From: Verrucomicrobiota bacterium
GTDB taxonomy: Bacteria > Verrucomicrobiota > Verrucomicrobiia > Limisphaerales > UBA11320
Reading direction: 5' to 3'
Length of the DNA stretch: 64,000 nt
Assembly: GCA_016199985.1 (NCBI GenBank)
Contig: JACQFQ010000030.1
Coordinates: 1-64,000 of the forward strand
Below, piece by piece: positions 1 to 8,400 of this stretch. The translations under genes and the position numbers were made by a program. The first letter of the stretch is position 1. Every line of letters starts with the position of its first letter. Under the pieces are notes generated by a model that worked only from the letters and a program-made list of their open reading frames with translations, searched no databases and was not told where the DNA came from.

Positions 1-1
1 G

Positions 2-247
2 GCTCAGGCGATCCGATCCCACTGGAGTTGCGAGAGCCGCCATTGGCAACGAGATGCGTGCTGGCGGGAGGACAAGTGCCTGCTGCGAAACCCCAATGGC
101 GCCTGTGCGCTAGCCCTCATCCGCGCCACCCTCCAGAGCCTCGTCATCTGGGTGGGGCGAGGCTCCTTGCCTGAAGTCTTTGAGGACGTTGCCCACGATC
201 TTTCTCTCGGCCTCGGTTGGCTCAAGCAACGTCGTTTACACCGATGA
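2..247 (+). pseudogene. ISAs1-type transposase, C-terminal fragment cut by the window edge
   Basis: Frame 2 is open from the window edge to a TGA at 245-247 (81 residues). It reads AIRSHWSCES, then RHWQRDACWRED, and an R-x-x-N-x-A stretch, which matches the C-terminal IR-HW-x-E-x-LHW-x-x-D-x-x-x-x-ED pattern of ISAs1/H-repeat DDE transposases, including the last catalytic acidic residue. The tail after this motif is unlike full-length relatives. The N-terminal part lies outside the window, so whether the gene is whole or broken cannot be told. No terminal inverted repeat was recognised downstream. Confidence 0.55.
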
Positions 248-534
248 AACAAAAAGCCGTGATACGATGGGTTCATCGGAATTCTCGATTGCGCCAATGC
301 GAATCTACGCACGAACCCAAGGAGCGGTGTGGGCCATCCCACCCAAGGCCTCGCCCTTCCATCGAGGGAAAACCATCATGTCGAACGCAAATGATGACTC
401 ATGGATCGATCGTCGAGAGACGATGAAACAACTGCGTGAGGCTGTGGATCCAACGCAATCGGCCATTGTTACGCCGCAAACCCGGCGATAACAGGTCGAC
501 TCGGGCAGTCGCCTCGCTCTAGTGGTGAGCGGAA

Positions 535-2493
535 TTACCTCGGCGAAACTCTTAGGCGCAGAAAGCGCGTCTTCGATTCTTGAACCGGGGTGTTGTCCCT
601 GAGGACAAGCTGCGTGGGAGTGTCACTGAGAGTAACGATCTCCGCAGGGCTGTTCCACGTGAGCAGATCAGAGGAAGCCTCCACTGTGTAGTGGGTGTCC
701 GCTGTCGCGGCCGAGCGGTGGACTGTTACCACCAGGTATTTCTGGCCATTGGCTTCGATGATGCTTGCGGACAATTGGGGACCTGCATACGCGATCCGCC
801 AAAGAGTGTCGTTGCCGTCCTCAGTCATCAGCAGCGCTCCATCGTGCGCCATGGCAACACCGACTGGCCGCCCCCAAACATTGCGATCACTCGTTACAAA
901 GCCGGTCAGAAAATCATCATATCGACCGGTGGGAACTCCCCCATTCAAAGGGATTCGGACGAGCTTGTATCCGGTGCGCGTGGCGCGGTTCCATGATCCA
1001 TGGAACGCCACAAACGCGTCGCCATGATACTCCGGAGGAAAGGCCGCTGGACCATTGTTGGTTGCGTAAAATGTCATCTGCAAGGATGCCGAGTGCGCCT
1101 GTTCCAATACATCGGGAACGATGGCCTTGTGGGCCAAATCCGGCCTCTCCCCTGCACGCCGCGGATCTTCCAAACCGCCCATGTAATACCACGGCCACCC
1201 ATAAAAGCCTCCTTCTCTAACGCGAGTGACATAATCGGGCACGAGGTTGTCGCCCAAACCATCCCGCTCGTTTGTGGACACCCATAAATCGCCAGTCGTC
1301 GGATGAATTGCCAGTCCCACGGGGTTGCGAATTCCTGTTGCATACGGGCGCAGCGGCTGGCTCCCCTCTGGGTCGGTCACCAGGACATTCGCGCGCTGTG
1401 TTTCAGGACCCCATGCCGCCCCCAAACCGTGCTCCCCTTCCCATGCGGTCGCTTCGGCAGGCGCTTTTCGCGCCATCGTTTCTCCAACGTTCGATGATGA
1501 CCCGACAGAAACAAACATTTGCGCGCCGTCTTTGGAGAACACGACATCCCGCGTTGTGTGGCCGCCCGTTGTGTCGCTTAACTTTGGAACAACAACTTGG
1601 ACGGCTCCGGACGCCACCAGGTCTCCGTTCCGATATGGAATTCGCGCCACTGAATTATTCAGGGCAACGTACAGCCAGCGCGGATCGTCGCCTGCGGGAA
1701 AAAACGCCAAGCCAAACGGCAGGTTTAATCCTGAAGCAAAAATCCGATTCGTCGATGGCGTGTCAGCGCCATCATCTGCCCGCAGGACTCGAATACGGTT
1801 CTGCGCGGTCTCTGAAATAAAAATGTCCCCATTGGGCGCCACGCGCACGATCCGGGGATTGCTCAGGCCCGACGCAAACTGTTTCACAGTGAACCCGACG
1901 GGCACAGACAGGCTGGCGTCAGCGGGCTGCGCCACAACGGTTGGGGAATTGCCCGCCGATGGAGTCGCGTAAGGCGCCGGCAAGTCGGCTACCGTAATAA
2001 AATGTTGATCGCCCGGCGATGCTCGCTGCCAGTCATCCGGATCGGGACCTGTCACCGTGGGTAGTTTGTCCAGGTCAACGCCCTCTGGCGTCAACAGAGT
2101 CGCCAAATAAGCAATGACATCCGCGCGGTCGCCCGCGTCGGGAACCGTCCCTGACATCGATGTGCCGGGAACCGCCGTCGAAGGGCTGGTGAGATACAAA
2201 CCGAGCGTTTCCGAGTTCCAAACCCATCCTGAATCCTTGAGAGCTTGCGTGAAGCCGAAGTGCGGACTGGTTCCAGCTTTCCGCCCCATTACCCCGACCA
2301 GAGTCGGACCTTGTTTGATAACCACCGTGTTGCCCGGACCCAGGCTGGAGCTATGACAAAGGGCGCAACTCGTCTGAAAAAACTGATCCCCGCGTTCCGC
2401 GTCGCCGGCTTGGGCCGTCGCCATTGTCGCGCCGAGTAGGCACAAAGGGCTGGCGATGGACATCCACTTTATTCGAGGAATCCTTTTCTTCAT
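535..2493 (-). CDS. Secreted cytochrome c / glucose-sorbosone dehydrogenase-like fusion
   Basis: Product of 652 residues from the ATG at 2493, which places a signal peptide at the N-terminus (basic MKKRIPRIKW, a hydrophobic run, then ATAQAG). An in-frame ATG at 2583 would add 30 residues ahead of the signal peptide and is less likely. Residues about 30-145 are a class I cytochrome c with heme motif CALCH (43-47) and a C-terminal Met (GTSMSG) as likely axial ligand. Residues about 190-560 form a six-bladed propeller of the PQQ-dependent glucose/sorbosone dehydrogenase type (NPRIVRVAPNGDIFISET, TGIRNPVGLAIHP, GWPWYYMGG). The remainder is a short beta domain. Expected role: periplasmic oxidation of a sugar or alcohol with electron transfer to the attached heme. 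Substrate unknown. Confidence 0.8.
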   Translation of the reverse strand: MKKRIPRIKWMSIASPLCLLGATMATAQAGDAERGDQFFQTSCALCHSSSLGPGNTVVIKQGPTLVGVMGRKAGTSPHFGFTQALKDSGWVWNSETLGLYLTSPSTAVPGTSMSGTVPDAGDRADVIAYLATLLTPEGVDLDKLPTVTGPDPDDWQRASPGDQHFITVADLPAPYATPSAGNSPTVVAQPADASLSVPVGFTVKQFASGLSNPRIVRVAPNGDIFISETAQNRIRVLRADDGADTPSTNRIFASGLNLPFGLAFFPAGDDPRWLYVALNNSVARIPYRNGDLVASGAVQVVVPKLSDTTGGHTTRDVVFSKDGAQMFVSVGSSSNVGETMARKAPAEATAWEGEHGLGAAWGPETQRANVLVTDPEGSQPLRPYATGIRNPVGLAIHPTTGDLWVSTNERDGLGDNLVPDYVTRVREGGFYGWPWYYMGGLEDPRRAGERPDLAHKAIVPDVLEQAHSASLQMTFYATNNGPAAFPPEYHGDAFVAFHGSWNRATRTGYKLVRIPLNGGVPTGRYDDFLTGFVTSDRNVWGRPVGVAMAHDGALLMTEDGNDTLWRIAYAGPQLSASIIEANGQKYLVVTVHRSAATADTHYTVEASSDLLTWNSPAEIVTLSDTPTQLVLRDNTPVQESKTRFLRLRVSPR

Positions 2494-2954
2494 AATGATT
2501 GCGGCAGAAAGCATGTTGTGGATTTGCGGAACCCAGCTTACTGCAGATAGGAACTGGCCCAGCATGACTATGCGGCGGCGCATATTCTTAGATCCCCAAG
2601 CGCCTTCTGTGCCTGCCGTCGGAAATGATTAAACAGTCGTCAAAGTGCTTTTGGCCACGCGCCAAAATCAAACTGGGTCGAAGCTCGCAAGGTTTGAGAC
2701 CCGCAAAATGCAACTCAGCGTCTCGTAACCATGCTAAATGCAATTGCTCTAAGAATGATTCGAGCACATTGCTTTGCCCCGGTGTGTCAGCAAAAACGTC
2801 AGCAAAACTGTATTGAAAGTGCAGTGGCGCGTCGCTCCTCAAGGGCAGCATCGGTCACAATCTGCCCCACGAAGCCTCGCAGGCCTTTGTCAAAGCCAGT
2901 GTCGAAGTCGGCGGCTGACTTGATCAAGGTTCGAATCGTTTTCCAAAAAAGCTG
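2494..2954. other. Non-coding stretch between the dehydrogenase and tetR
   Basis: No open frame here resembles a known family, and the short frames on both strands have shadow-like composition. The only recognisable signals are at the right end, where the tetR promoter begins. Confidence 0.4.
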
Positions 2955-3000
2955 TTGACGGATTCCCGTTTTGCCCTTACATACCGACCGGTCTGTATGT
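2955..3000 (+). promoter_or_regulatory. tetR promoter with overlapping TetR-type palindromic operator
   Basis: A -35 hexamer TTGACG (2955-2960), a 17-bp spacer and a -10 TACATA (2978-2983) precede the repressor gene. A 22-bp near-perfect palindrome at 2979-3000 (left arm ACATACCGACC, right arm GGTCTGTATGT, one mismatched pair) covers the -10 and runs into the start codon. This is the geometry expected for autorepression. A related site lies before the efflux genes at 3664. Confidence 0.7.
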
Positions 3001-3623
3001 TACATCGAATTGCTTCAACGGAACTGCCGGAAACCAAGCGCAAGCTCGTAGATGCCGGCGTCAAGCTCATGCGCGAGCGCGGCTACAACGCCACGACCGT
3101 GGACGACATCTGCGGCGAGGCTGGCCTGACCAAGGGCGGCTTCTTCCATTATTTCAAGAGCAAGGATGACATCGCCCGCGCCGCATTGACCCATTTTCAC
3201 GAGGGCAAGGCGCGGGATTATGAAGCCGCGCCGTTCCGCAAGCTGGCCGATCCCCTTGACCGCGTATTTGGCCGACTGGATTACGTCAAGGAATCCGTCG
3301 GGCCAAAAGGCCGCGTCACCAAGGGCTGTCTCATCGGCGTGTTCGCGCAGGAACTGGCGTTCACCAGTCCTGAAATCCGCGATGCCTGTCACAATTTCTT
3401 CTCGCGCATCGTCGGCGATTTTTCGCATGACCTTGCGGAGGCCAAGGCCGCCCACGCGTCGGATGCGAAGTTCGATCCGAAGGCCGTCGCGGAGCTTTAC
3501 CTCGCCATCGTGCAAGGCTCGCTGATGCTGGCCAAAGTCGCGGATGCCAATGAAGTCCTGCGGGACAACATCGAACAATTCCGCGCTTATCTGAGATTCC
3601 TCCTCGGTGTCACTGACAAGTAA
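2997..3623 (+). CDS. TetR/AcrR family transcriptional repressor
   Basis: 208 residues from the ATG at 2997. The N-terminal helix-turn-helix (residues about 15-60: KRKLVDAGVKLMRERGYNAT, then TVDDICGEAGLTKGGFFHYF) is typical TetR. The rest is the all-helical ligand domain, like the TetR_C groups of small-molecule efflux regulators. A TTG further upstream (2955) is part of the -35 box, so the ATG is chosen even though it leaves a very short leader. It sits 91 bp before an EmrA/EmrB-type pair in the same direction, and copies of its presumed operator lie before both units. It is therefore the likely local repressor of the pump; the inducer is unknown. Confidence 0.85.
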   Translation: MLHRIASTELPETKRKLVDAGVKLMRERGYNATTVDDICGEAGLTKGGFFHYFKSKDDIARAALTHFHEGKARDYEAAPFRKLADPLDRVFGRLDYVKESVGPKGRVTKGCLIGVFAQELAFTSPEIRDACHNFFSRIVGDFSHDLAEAKAAHASDAKFDPKAVAELYLAIVQGSLMLAKVADANEVLRDNIEQFRAYLRFLLGVTDK

Positions 3624-3640
3624 TCAACCGCCCCATCAGC

Positions 3641-3685
3641 TTGATATATTTTTTGCCTAAACCACATACCAACCGGTCGGTTCTC
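3641..3685 (+). promoter_or_regulatory. Second TetR-type operator and promoter before the efflux genes
   Basis: TTGATA (3641-3646), 16 bp, then CACATA (3663-3668) form a possible promoter. The 22 bp at 3664-3685 (ACATACCAACC followed by GGTCGGTTCTC) match the tetR operator at 16 of 22 positions, with the left two thirds almost identical. The operator starts at the second base of the -10, as at the tetR promoter. This supports common control of both units by the adjacent TetR protein. Confidence 0.6.
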
Positions 3686-3714
3686 CTTAATTGACCGAGC
3701 CAAAACTACAAACT

Positions 3715-4896
3715 ATGAGCACCGCCACGCTATCCCCTGAAATCACCGGGACTCCGCGAATCGACCTCTCCGTTGCGCCGCTTACCCAGCCCACGCAAAA
3801 AAATGACTCGCGCGACTTTGAACTGAACGGCGAAATGGATTTGCCGTCGCCGAAGAGAAATCGCACCCCAACGTTCAAGCGCGTGGCGCTTATCGCGATG
3901 ACTCTGCTCGCCGCGGTCGGAGGGGGCAAACTAACCCACGATTGGTGGACGGTCGGACGCTTCACGCAAAGCACAGACGATGCTTACATCGGCGGCGACG
4001 TGACAGTGATTGCGCCGAAGGTCGCGGGATTCGTGTCACAAGTCGCCGTAACCGACAATCAGCAAGTCCATGCCGGCGACTTGCTGTTGAAACTGGATGA
4101 CCGTGATTATCGCGTCGCGCTCGCAAAGGCTGACGCCGGCGTCGCGCTTCAAAAAGCCGCATTGGCCAATCTCGATGCGACGCGCCATTTGCAAGACGCG
4201 GTTATTGCCCAAGCGGAAGCGGGAATTACCGCCGCCGACGCGGAAATCACGCGCGCGCATGACGATCAAGTCCGCAGTCAAAGTCTTATGACCACCGGCG
4301 TGGCTTCCACCCAGGGATTTCAAAAGGCCGACGCTGATTACAAGACCGCAGTTGCCAATGGCGACAAATCGCGCGCGACTTTGGCGGCGGCACAACGACA
4401 GCTGGAAGTCATCGCAGGGCAAAAACAGCAGGCGCAAGCGGCTCTCGACGCGGCCATCGCCGAGCGCGATCTCGCACAACTGAATTTGAGTTACACGGAA
4501 TTGCGCGCGCCGATGGACGGTGTGGTCGGCAACCGCAGCGCGCAGGTCGGCGCGTACGCGACGGTCGGTTCGCGGTTGATTTCGATCGTGCCGGCTCGTG
4601 GCTTGTGGATTGACGCGAACTTTAAGGAAGACCAACTCGCGAAAATGCGCGCGGGCTCGCCCGCCACGGTGACAATTGATCTGCTCGGCGGAAAACCATT
4701 GCGTGGTCACGTCGTGAGCATCGCGCCCGCGACTGGCGCGCAGTTCAGCGTTTTGCCCGCTGAAAATGCCACGGGAAATTTCACGAAAATCGTGCAGCGC
4801 GTCGCCGTGCGCATTCTGCTGGATGACGAGAGCTTGACGCTCGGCCAACTGCGTCCCGGTCTTTCGGTAACCGCAAGAGTGAACACGAAATCTTGA
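3715..4896 (+). CDS. EmrA/HlyD-family membrane fusion protein of a multidrug efflux system
   Basis: 393 residues from the ATG at 3715; a TTG at 3691 is an alternative. One membrane segment (about residues 58-78) follows a cytoplasmic N-terminus. The motif STDDAYIGGDVTVIAPKVAG and VTDNQQVHAGDLLLKLDDRD is the EmrA-type biotinyl-lipoyl half, then a long alpha-helical hairpin (about 130-250) and the second lipoyl half plus beta barrel (LRAPMDGVVGN, IVPARGLWIDANFKEDQL). It would bridge the inner-membrane MFS pump encoded 4 bp downstream to an outer-membrane channel, which is not encoded here. Confidence 0.9.
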   Translation: MSTATLSPEITGTPRIDLSVAPLTQPTQKNDSRDFELNGEMDLPSPKRNRTPTFKRVALIAMTLLAAVGGGKLTHDWWTVGRFTQSTDDAYIGGDVTVIAPKVAGFVSQVAVTDNQQVHAGDLLLKLDDRDYRVALAKADAGVALQKAALANLDATRHLQDAVIAQAEAGITAADAEITRAHDDQVRSQSLMTTGVASTQGFQKADADYKTAVANGDKSRATLAAAQRQLEVIAGQKQQAQAALDAAIAERDLAQLNLSYTELRAPMDGVVGNRSAQVGAYATVGSRLISIVPARGLWIDANFKEDQLAKMRAGSPATVTIDLLGGKPLRGHVVSIAPATGAQFSVLPAENATGNFTKIVQRVAVRILLDDESLTLGQLRPGLSVTARVNTKS

Positions 4897-4900
4897 TCGT

Positions 4901-6469
4901 ATGGATACCTCCGTCCCACCGCCCCTGCGCGCCAAAGATGTTCTCCCGTTCGTCGTCATGTGTGTGGGAATGTTCATGGCCTTGCTGGACATTCAAATTG
5001 TCGCATCATCACTGCAAGACATCGGCGGCGGATTGTCCGCCGCGCAGGATCAGATCAGTTGGGTGCAGACGGCGTATCTCATCGCCGAAATTTGCATGAT
5101 TCCGCTGTCCGGTTGGCTGACCCGCGTGTTTTCGACGCGCTGGTTGTTCACGGCTTCGGCGGTGGGCTTTACGTTGACAAGTTTGCTGTGCGGCCTCGCG
5201 TGGAACATCGAAAGCATGATCGTCTTCCGCGCACTGCAAGGGCTGCTCGGCGCATCGATGATTCCGACCGTGTTCACGTCGGCGTTCCAGTATTTTGAAG
5301 GATCACGTCGCGTTCTTGCCGCCACAGTCATCGGCACGATCGCGTCCATCGCGCCGGCCCTCGGCCCCGTCATCGGCGGCTGGATCACCGACACGCTGGG
5401 CTGGCGCTGGCTTTTTTACGTCAATCTTCTGCCCGGCGCCCTCGTCGCCCTCCTCACGCCCGCGTTGGTGAAGATTGACAAGCCCGATTGGTCGCTGCTG
5501 AGAGGCGCTGACTATCTGGGAATAATCCTTATGGCGACCGGTCTCGGCAGTTTGCAATACGTTCTGGAAGAAGGCGCGCGCTGGAACTGGTTTGATGACA
5601 CGACGATTGAGATTCTTGCCGTCGTCGCTGTCGTCGCTGGAATTCTTTTTATCATTCGCAGTTTGACGTTTGCAAATCCAGTTGTGGATTTGCGCGCGTT
5701 CAGAAACAGGAATTTTTTAGTGGGCAGCGTTTTGTCGTTCATGACCGGCGTGGGCATTTTCGCGACGATTTTTCTGACCCCGGTCTTTCTCGGCTATGTT
5801 CGCGGTTACAACGCTTGGCAAATCGGCGTTGCCGTCGCGTCCACCGGCGCGGCATCGCTCATCGGAGTTCCCTTTTACACCGCGCTTGCCAAGCGGTTCG
5901 ACACACGCTGGCTGATGATGTTCGGGCTGGCGTCGTTCGCGCTCTCGATGTGGAGCTTCAGCGGCATCACGCACGATTGGGGCGCGGGAGAGCTTTTTCT
6001 CCCTCAATTCTTGCGCGGCTTTCCACAGGTTTTCGCCGTCGCGCCGGCCGTGACGCTTGGCCTCGGCAGCCTGCCGCCGGAACGACTCAAATACGCGAGC
6101 GGATTGTTCAATATGATGCGCAATCTTGGGGGCGCAATCGGCATCGCCGTCTGCGCGACGATTCTAAACGACCGCACCAATTTGCATTTTCAGCGATTGG
6201 CCGAACATTTGAATTCGACGAACGTTGCGATGCAGGAAACGCTGAACAAAGTCGGCGCGCAATTTGCGGCGGCCAACGGCGGCGATTCTTTTCGCGGCCA
6301 TGCGGCCGCGTTGAAACAACTTTGGTCGCTGACCTATCGCGAAGCGCGCGTGCAAACATTCGCGGACGCGTTTTTGTTCATCGGCGTCTGCCTCGCCGTC
6401 GCCACATTGCTGACGCCATTGATGAAGAAAGGCATTACGTCCGCCGCGCCCGCAGCCGACGGGCATTAA
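4901..6469 (+). CDS. DHA2 (EmrB-type) MFS multidrug transporter, 14 membrane segments
   Basis: 522 residues beginning MDTSVPPPLRAKDVLPFVVM. The pattern of hydrophobic segments fits the 14-TMS DHA2 family, with the antiporter motif C (PALGPVIGGWITDTLGWRWLF, given here in two parts: PALGPVIGGWI and GWRWLFYVN) and the D-IQIV motif in TM1 (LLDIQIVASS). It is coupled to the membrane fusion protein by a 4-bp gap and ends 27 bp before the convergent aldehyde dehydrogenase gene. Proton-driven export of a hydrophobic drug or metabolite is expected from the family. TetR control is inferred from the shared operators. Confidence 0.9.
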   Translation: MDTSVPPPLRAKDVLPFVVMCVGMFMALLDIQIVASSLQDIGGGLSAAQDQISWVQTAYLIAEICMIPLSGWLTRVFSTRWLFTASAVGFTLTSLLCGLAWNIESMIVFRALQGLLGASMIPTVFTSAFQYFEGSRRVLAATVIGTIASIAPALGPVIGGWITDTLGWRWLFYVNLLPGALVALLTPALVKIDKPDWSLLRGADYLGIILMATGLGSLQYVLEEGARWNWFDDTTIEILAVVAVVAGILFIIRSLTFANPVVDLRAFRNRNFLVGSVLSFMTGVGIFATIFLTPVFLGYVRGYNAWQIGVAVASTGAASLIGVPFYTALAKRFDTRWLMMFGLASFALSMWSFSGITHDWGAGELFLPQFLRGFPQVFAVAPAVTLGLGSLPPERLKYASGLFNMMRNLGGAIGIAVCATILNDRTNLHFQRLAEHLNSTNVAMQETLNKVGAQFAAANGGDSFRGHAAALKQLWSLTYREARVQTFADAFLFIGVCLAVATLLTPLMKKGITSAAPAADGH

Positions 6470-6496
6470 CACTCTGTTTATTGGCCATCCTCATTC

Positions 6497-7981
6497 TCAG
6501 CTGAAGTTGATGATCACGGACTTGATCTGGGTGAAGAGGTCGAGGCCGTAGGGGCCCTTCTCGCGGCCCCACCCGCTCTGCTTGAAGCCGCCCCATGGCG
6601 ACGCGTTGTCGAACGCGTTGTAGCAGTTCACCCACACCGTGCCCGCGTCGAGCGCGGCCGCGGTCTGGTGGGCTTTGCGGATATCGCGCGTCCAGACGCC
6701 CGCTGCGAGCCCGAAGGGCGAGTCGTTGCCCGCGAGGATCGCTTCGGGCGCGTCGGCAAAGGGGATCGCGCACACGACAGGCCCGAAAATCTCCTCCTGC
6801 GCGATGCGCATCTGGTTATTCACGCCGGCGAACACGGTGGGCTCGACGAAGAAGCCCTCCGCCAGCTCCCCGCCGGGCGCCTTGCCGCCGCTCAACGCGC
6901 TGGCCTTCTCATCAGCGCCCGCTCGCACATAGCCCAGGACCCTTTGCTGTTGCGCCCGGGAAACCAGCGGGCCCATCTTCGTTTCAGGATTGAGCCCGTG
7001 CCCCAGTTTCACGGCGCGCGCCATGTCGGCAAGGCGGGCGACGAACTCATCGTAGATCTGGCGCTCCACAAAGAGACGCGAGCCCGCCGAGCAGATCTCC
7101 CCCTGGCAAAAGAAAATGCCCATGAACACGCCTTTGAGCGCGGCTTCGAGGTCGGCGTCGGCGAAGACGATGTTCGGCGACTTCCCGCCAAGCTCGAGCG
7201 ATACCTTCTTCAGATTGCCCGCCGCGGCGCGCACCAGGGCCCGGCCCACCTCGGTGCTGCCGGTGAAGGTGATCTTGTCCACGTCGTGGTGATGCGCCAG
7301 CGCCGCTCCGACGGTTTCGCCCAGGCCGGTGACGATATTGACAACACCCTCGGGAAAGCCCGCTTCACAGAAGAGCTCGCCCAGCCGGAGAGCGACGAGC
7401 GAGGCGTCCTCGGAAGGCTTGAGCACGATGGTATTGCCGGTCGCGAGCGCGGGCGCCGCTTTGTAGAGCGGCATCGTCAGCGGGTAGTTCGGAGGCGTGA
7501 TTCCCGCAACGACGCCCAGAGGCTCGCGCGTGGTGTAGTTCAAGAACCGGCCGGGCAGCGACAGTGGAATCGTGTCGCCCAGCAACTTTGTGGTCCATCC
7601 CGCGTAATACTCAGTCCAGCTCACAGCGGTGCCGACCTCCTTCCTGGCCTCCCACAGCGGCTTGCCATTTTCCAGCGTGATGAGCTCCGCGAGCTCTTCG
7701 CCATTCCTCTCGATGAGCGCGGCCGCCTTTTGAAGCAACCGCCCGCGGTCGTGCGGCGTGACGCCCTTCCATCCTGAAAACGCGCGCCGCGCCGCGCGGA
7801 CCGCTTCGTCGGCGTCGGCAACGACGCCCGAAGGGAAGGCGGCGATGACTTTGCCCGTGGCGGGATCGATGGAAGGCAGCGTCTCGCCATCGGCGGCAGG
7901 ACGCCACTGGCCATCGATCAGCATTCTCGAGGGCTTGGCCAGAAAGGCGCGCGTGGCGGGAAGGAGTTCAGGAATATGCAT
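6497..7981 (-). CDS. NAD(P)-dependent aldehyde dehydrogenase (betaine-aldehyde dehydrogenase-like)
   Basis: 494 residues, full length for the ALDH superfamily. Oxyanion Asn165 (PPNYP), general base Glu263 (LELGGKSP), nucleophile Cys297 (GEICSAGSR), the cofactor loop FTGSTEVGR and the C-terminal signature PWGGFKQSGWGREKGPYG are all present. It is the last gene of a minus-strand cluster after a GMC dehydrogenase and its small subunit, so it probably oxidises the aldehyde made by the GMC enzyme or a product of the DapA-like enzyme. Specific substrate not deducible. Confidence 0.9.
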   Translation of the reverse strand: MHIPELLPATRAFLAKPSRMLIDGQWRPAADGETLPSIDPATGKVIAAFPSGVVADADEAVRAARRAFSGWKGVTPHDRGRLLQKAAALIERNGEELAELITLENGKPLWEARKEVGTAVSWTEYYAGWTTKLLGDTIPLSLPGRFLNYTTREPLGVVAGITPPNYPLTMPLYKAAPALATGNTIVLKPSEDASLVALRLGELFCEAGFPEGVVNIVTGLGETVGAALAHHHDVDKITFTGSTEVGRALVRAAAGNLKKVSLELGGKSPNIVFADADLEAALKGVFMGIFFCQGEICSAGSRLFVERQIYDEFVARLADMARAVKLGHGLNPETKMGPLVSRAQQQRVLGYVRAGADEKASALSGGKAPGGELAEGFFVEPTVFAGVNNQMRIAQEEIFGPVVCAIPFADAPEAILAGNDSPFGLAAGVWTRDIRKAHQTAAALDAGTVWVNCYNAFDNASPWGGFKQSGWGREKGPYGLDLFTQIKSVIINFS

Positions 7982-7989
7982 GGACGCTG

Positions 7990-8400
7990 TCAGGATTGCG
8001 GTTGATCAAAGTCGGGATAGCCGCCGAGTTCCGATGAGGGCCCGGGAAACCCAATCCGACGCCATACGCCCGCGTCGCTGAGATAAAGCGCGCAGACATC
8101 GGCGCGGAGCTGACGGAAAAAGGCGGGCGCCTCGTCGCGCAGAGCGTTCAGCAACTCCCCGGTTTGGGCCGCGCTCAGATCCTGCACCGAGCTCCCAAAG
8201 GCCGAGCGGGCGATTCGTCGAGCGGCGCTCAATCCGTCCGCGTACACATCGCCATACGGGCTCCGTCGCATGCGCTCGGCGATGCCAACGCCGGCGTGCA
8301 CGGAGGCCGCGCCGGCGTCGCGCGAATCGGCGGGGATGATGCCATTGGCCAGCGCGGCCAGCGCGGCAATGTCCGTCAGTGTGACAGAAGTCTCTCTCAT
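7990..8400 (-). CDS. Gluconate 2-dehydrogenase subunit 3 family protein
   Basis: 136 residues. The N-terminal half (LAALANGIIPADSRDAGA, VHAGVGIAERM) fits the small gamma subunit that accompanies membrane-bound GMC flavoprotein dehydrogenases. No obvious Tat signal is seen at the N-terminus, although many relatives carry one. Its start overlaps the stop of the upstream GMC gene by 4 bp (ATGA), so the two are translationally coupled and presumably form one complex. Confidence 0.75.
   Translation of the reverse strand: MRETSVTLTDIAALAALANGIIPADSRDAGAASVHAGVGIAERMRRSPYGDVYADGLSAARRIARSAFGSSVQDLSAAQTGELLNALRDEAPAFFRQLRADVCALYLSDAGVWRRIGFPGPSSELGGYPDFDQPQS

Noticed and set aside
248-534. Small gene at 378-491 after the transposase fragment
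   Set aside because: 37 residues with no ribosome-binding site or similarity; the stretch is otherwise without visible features.
2588-2851. 87-residue minus-strand open frame before tetR
   Set aside because: No family similarity, and no promoter or ribosome-binding signal; kept as non-coding.
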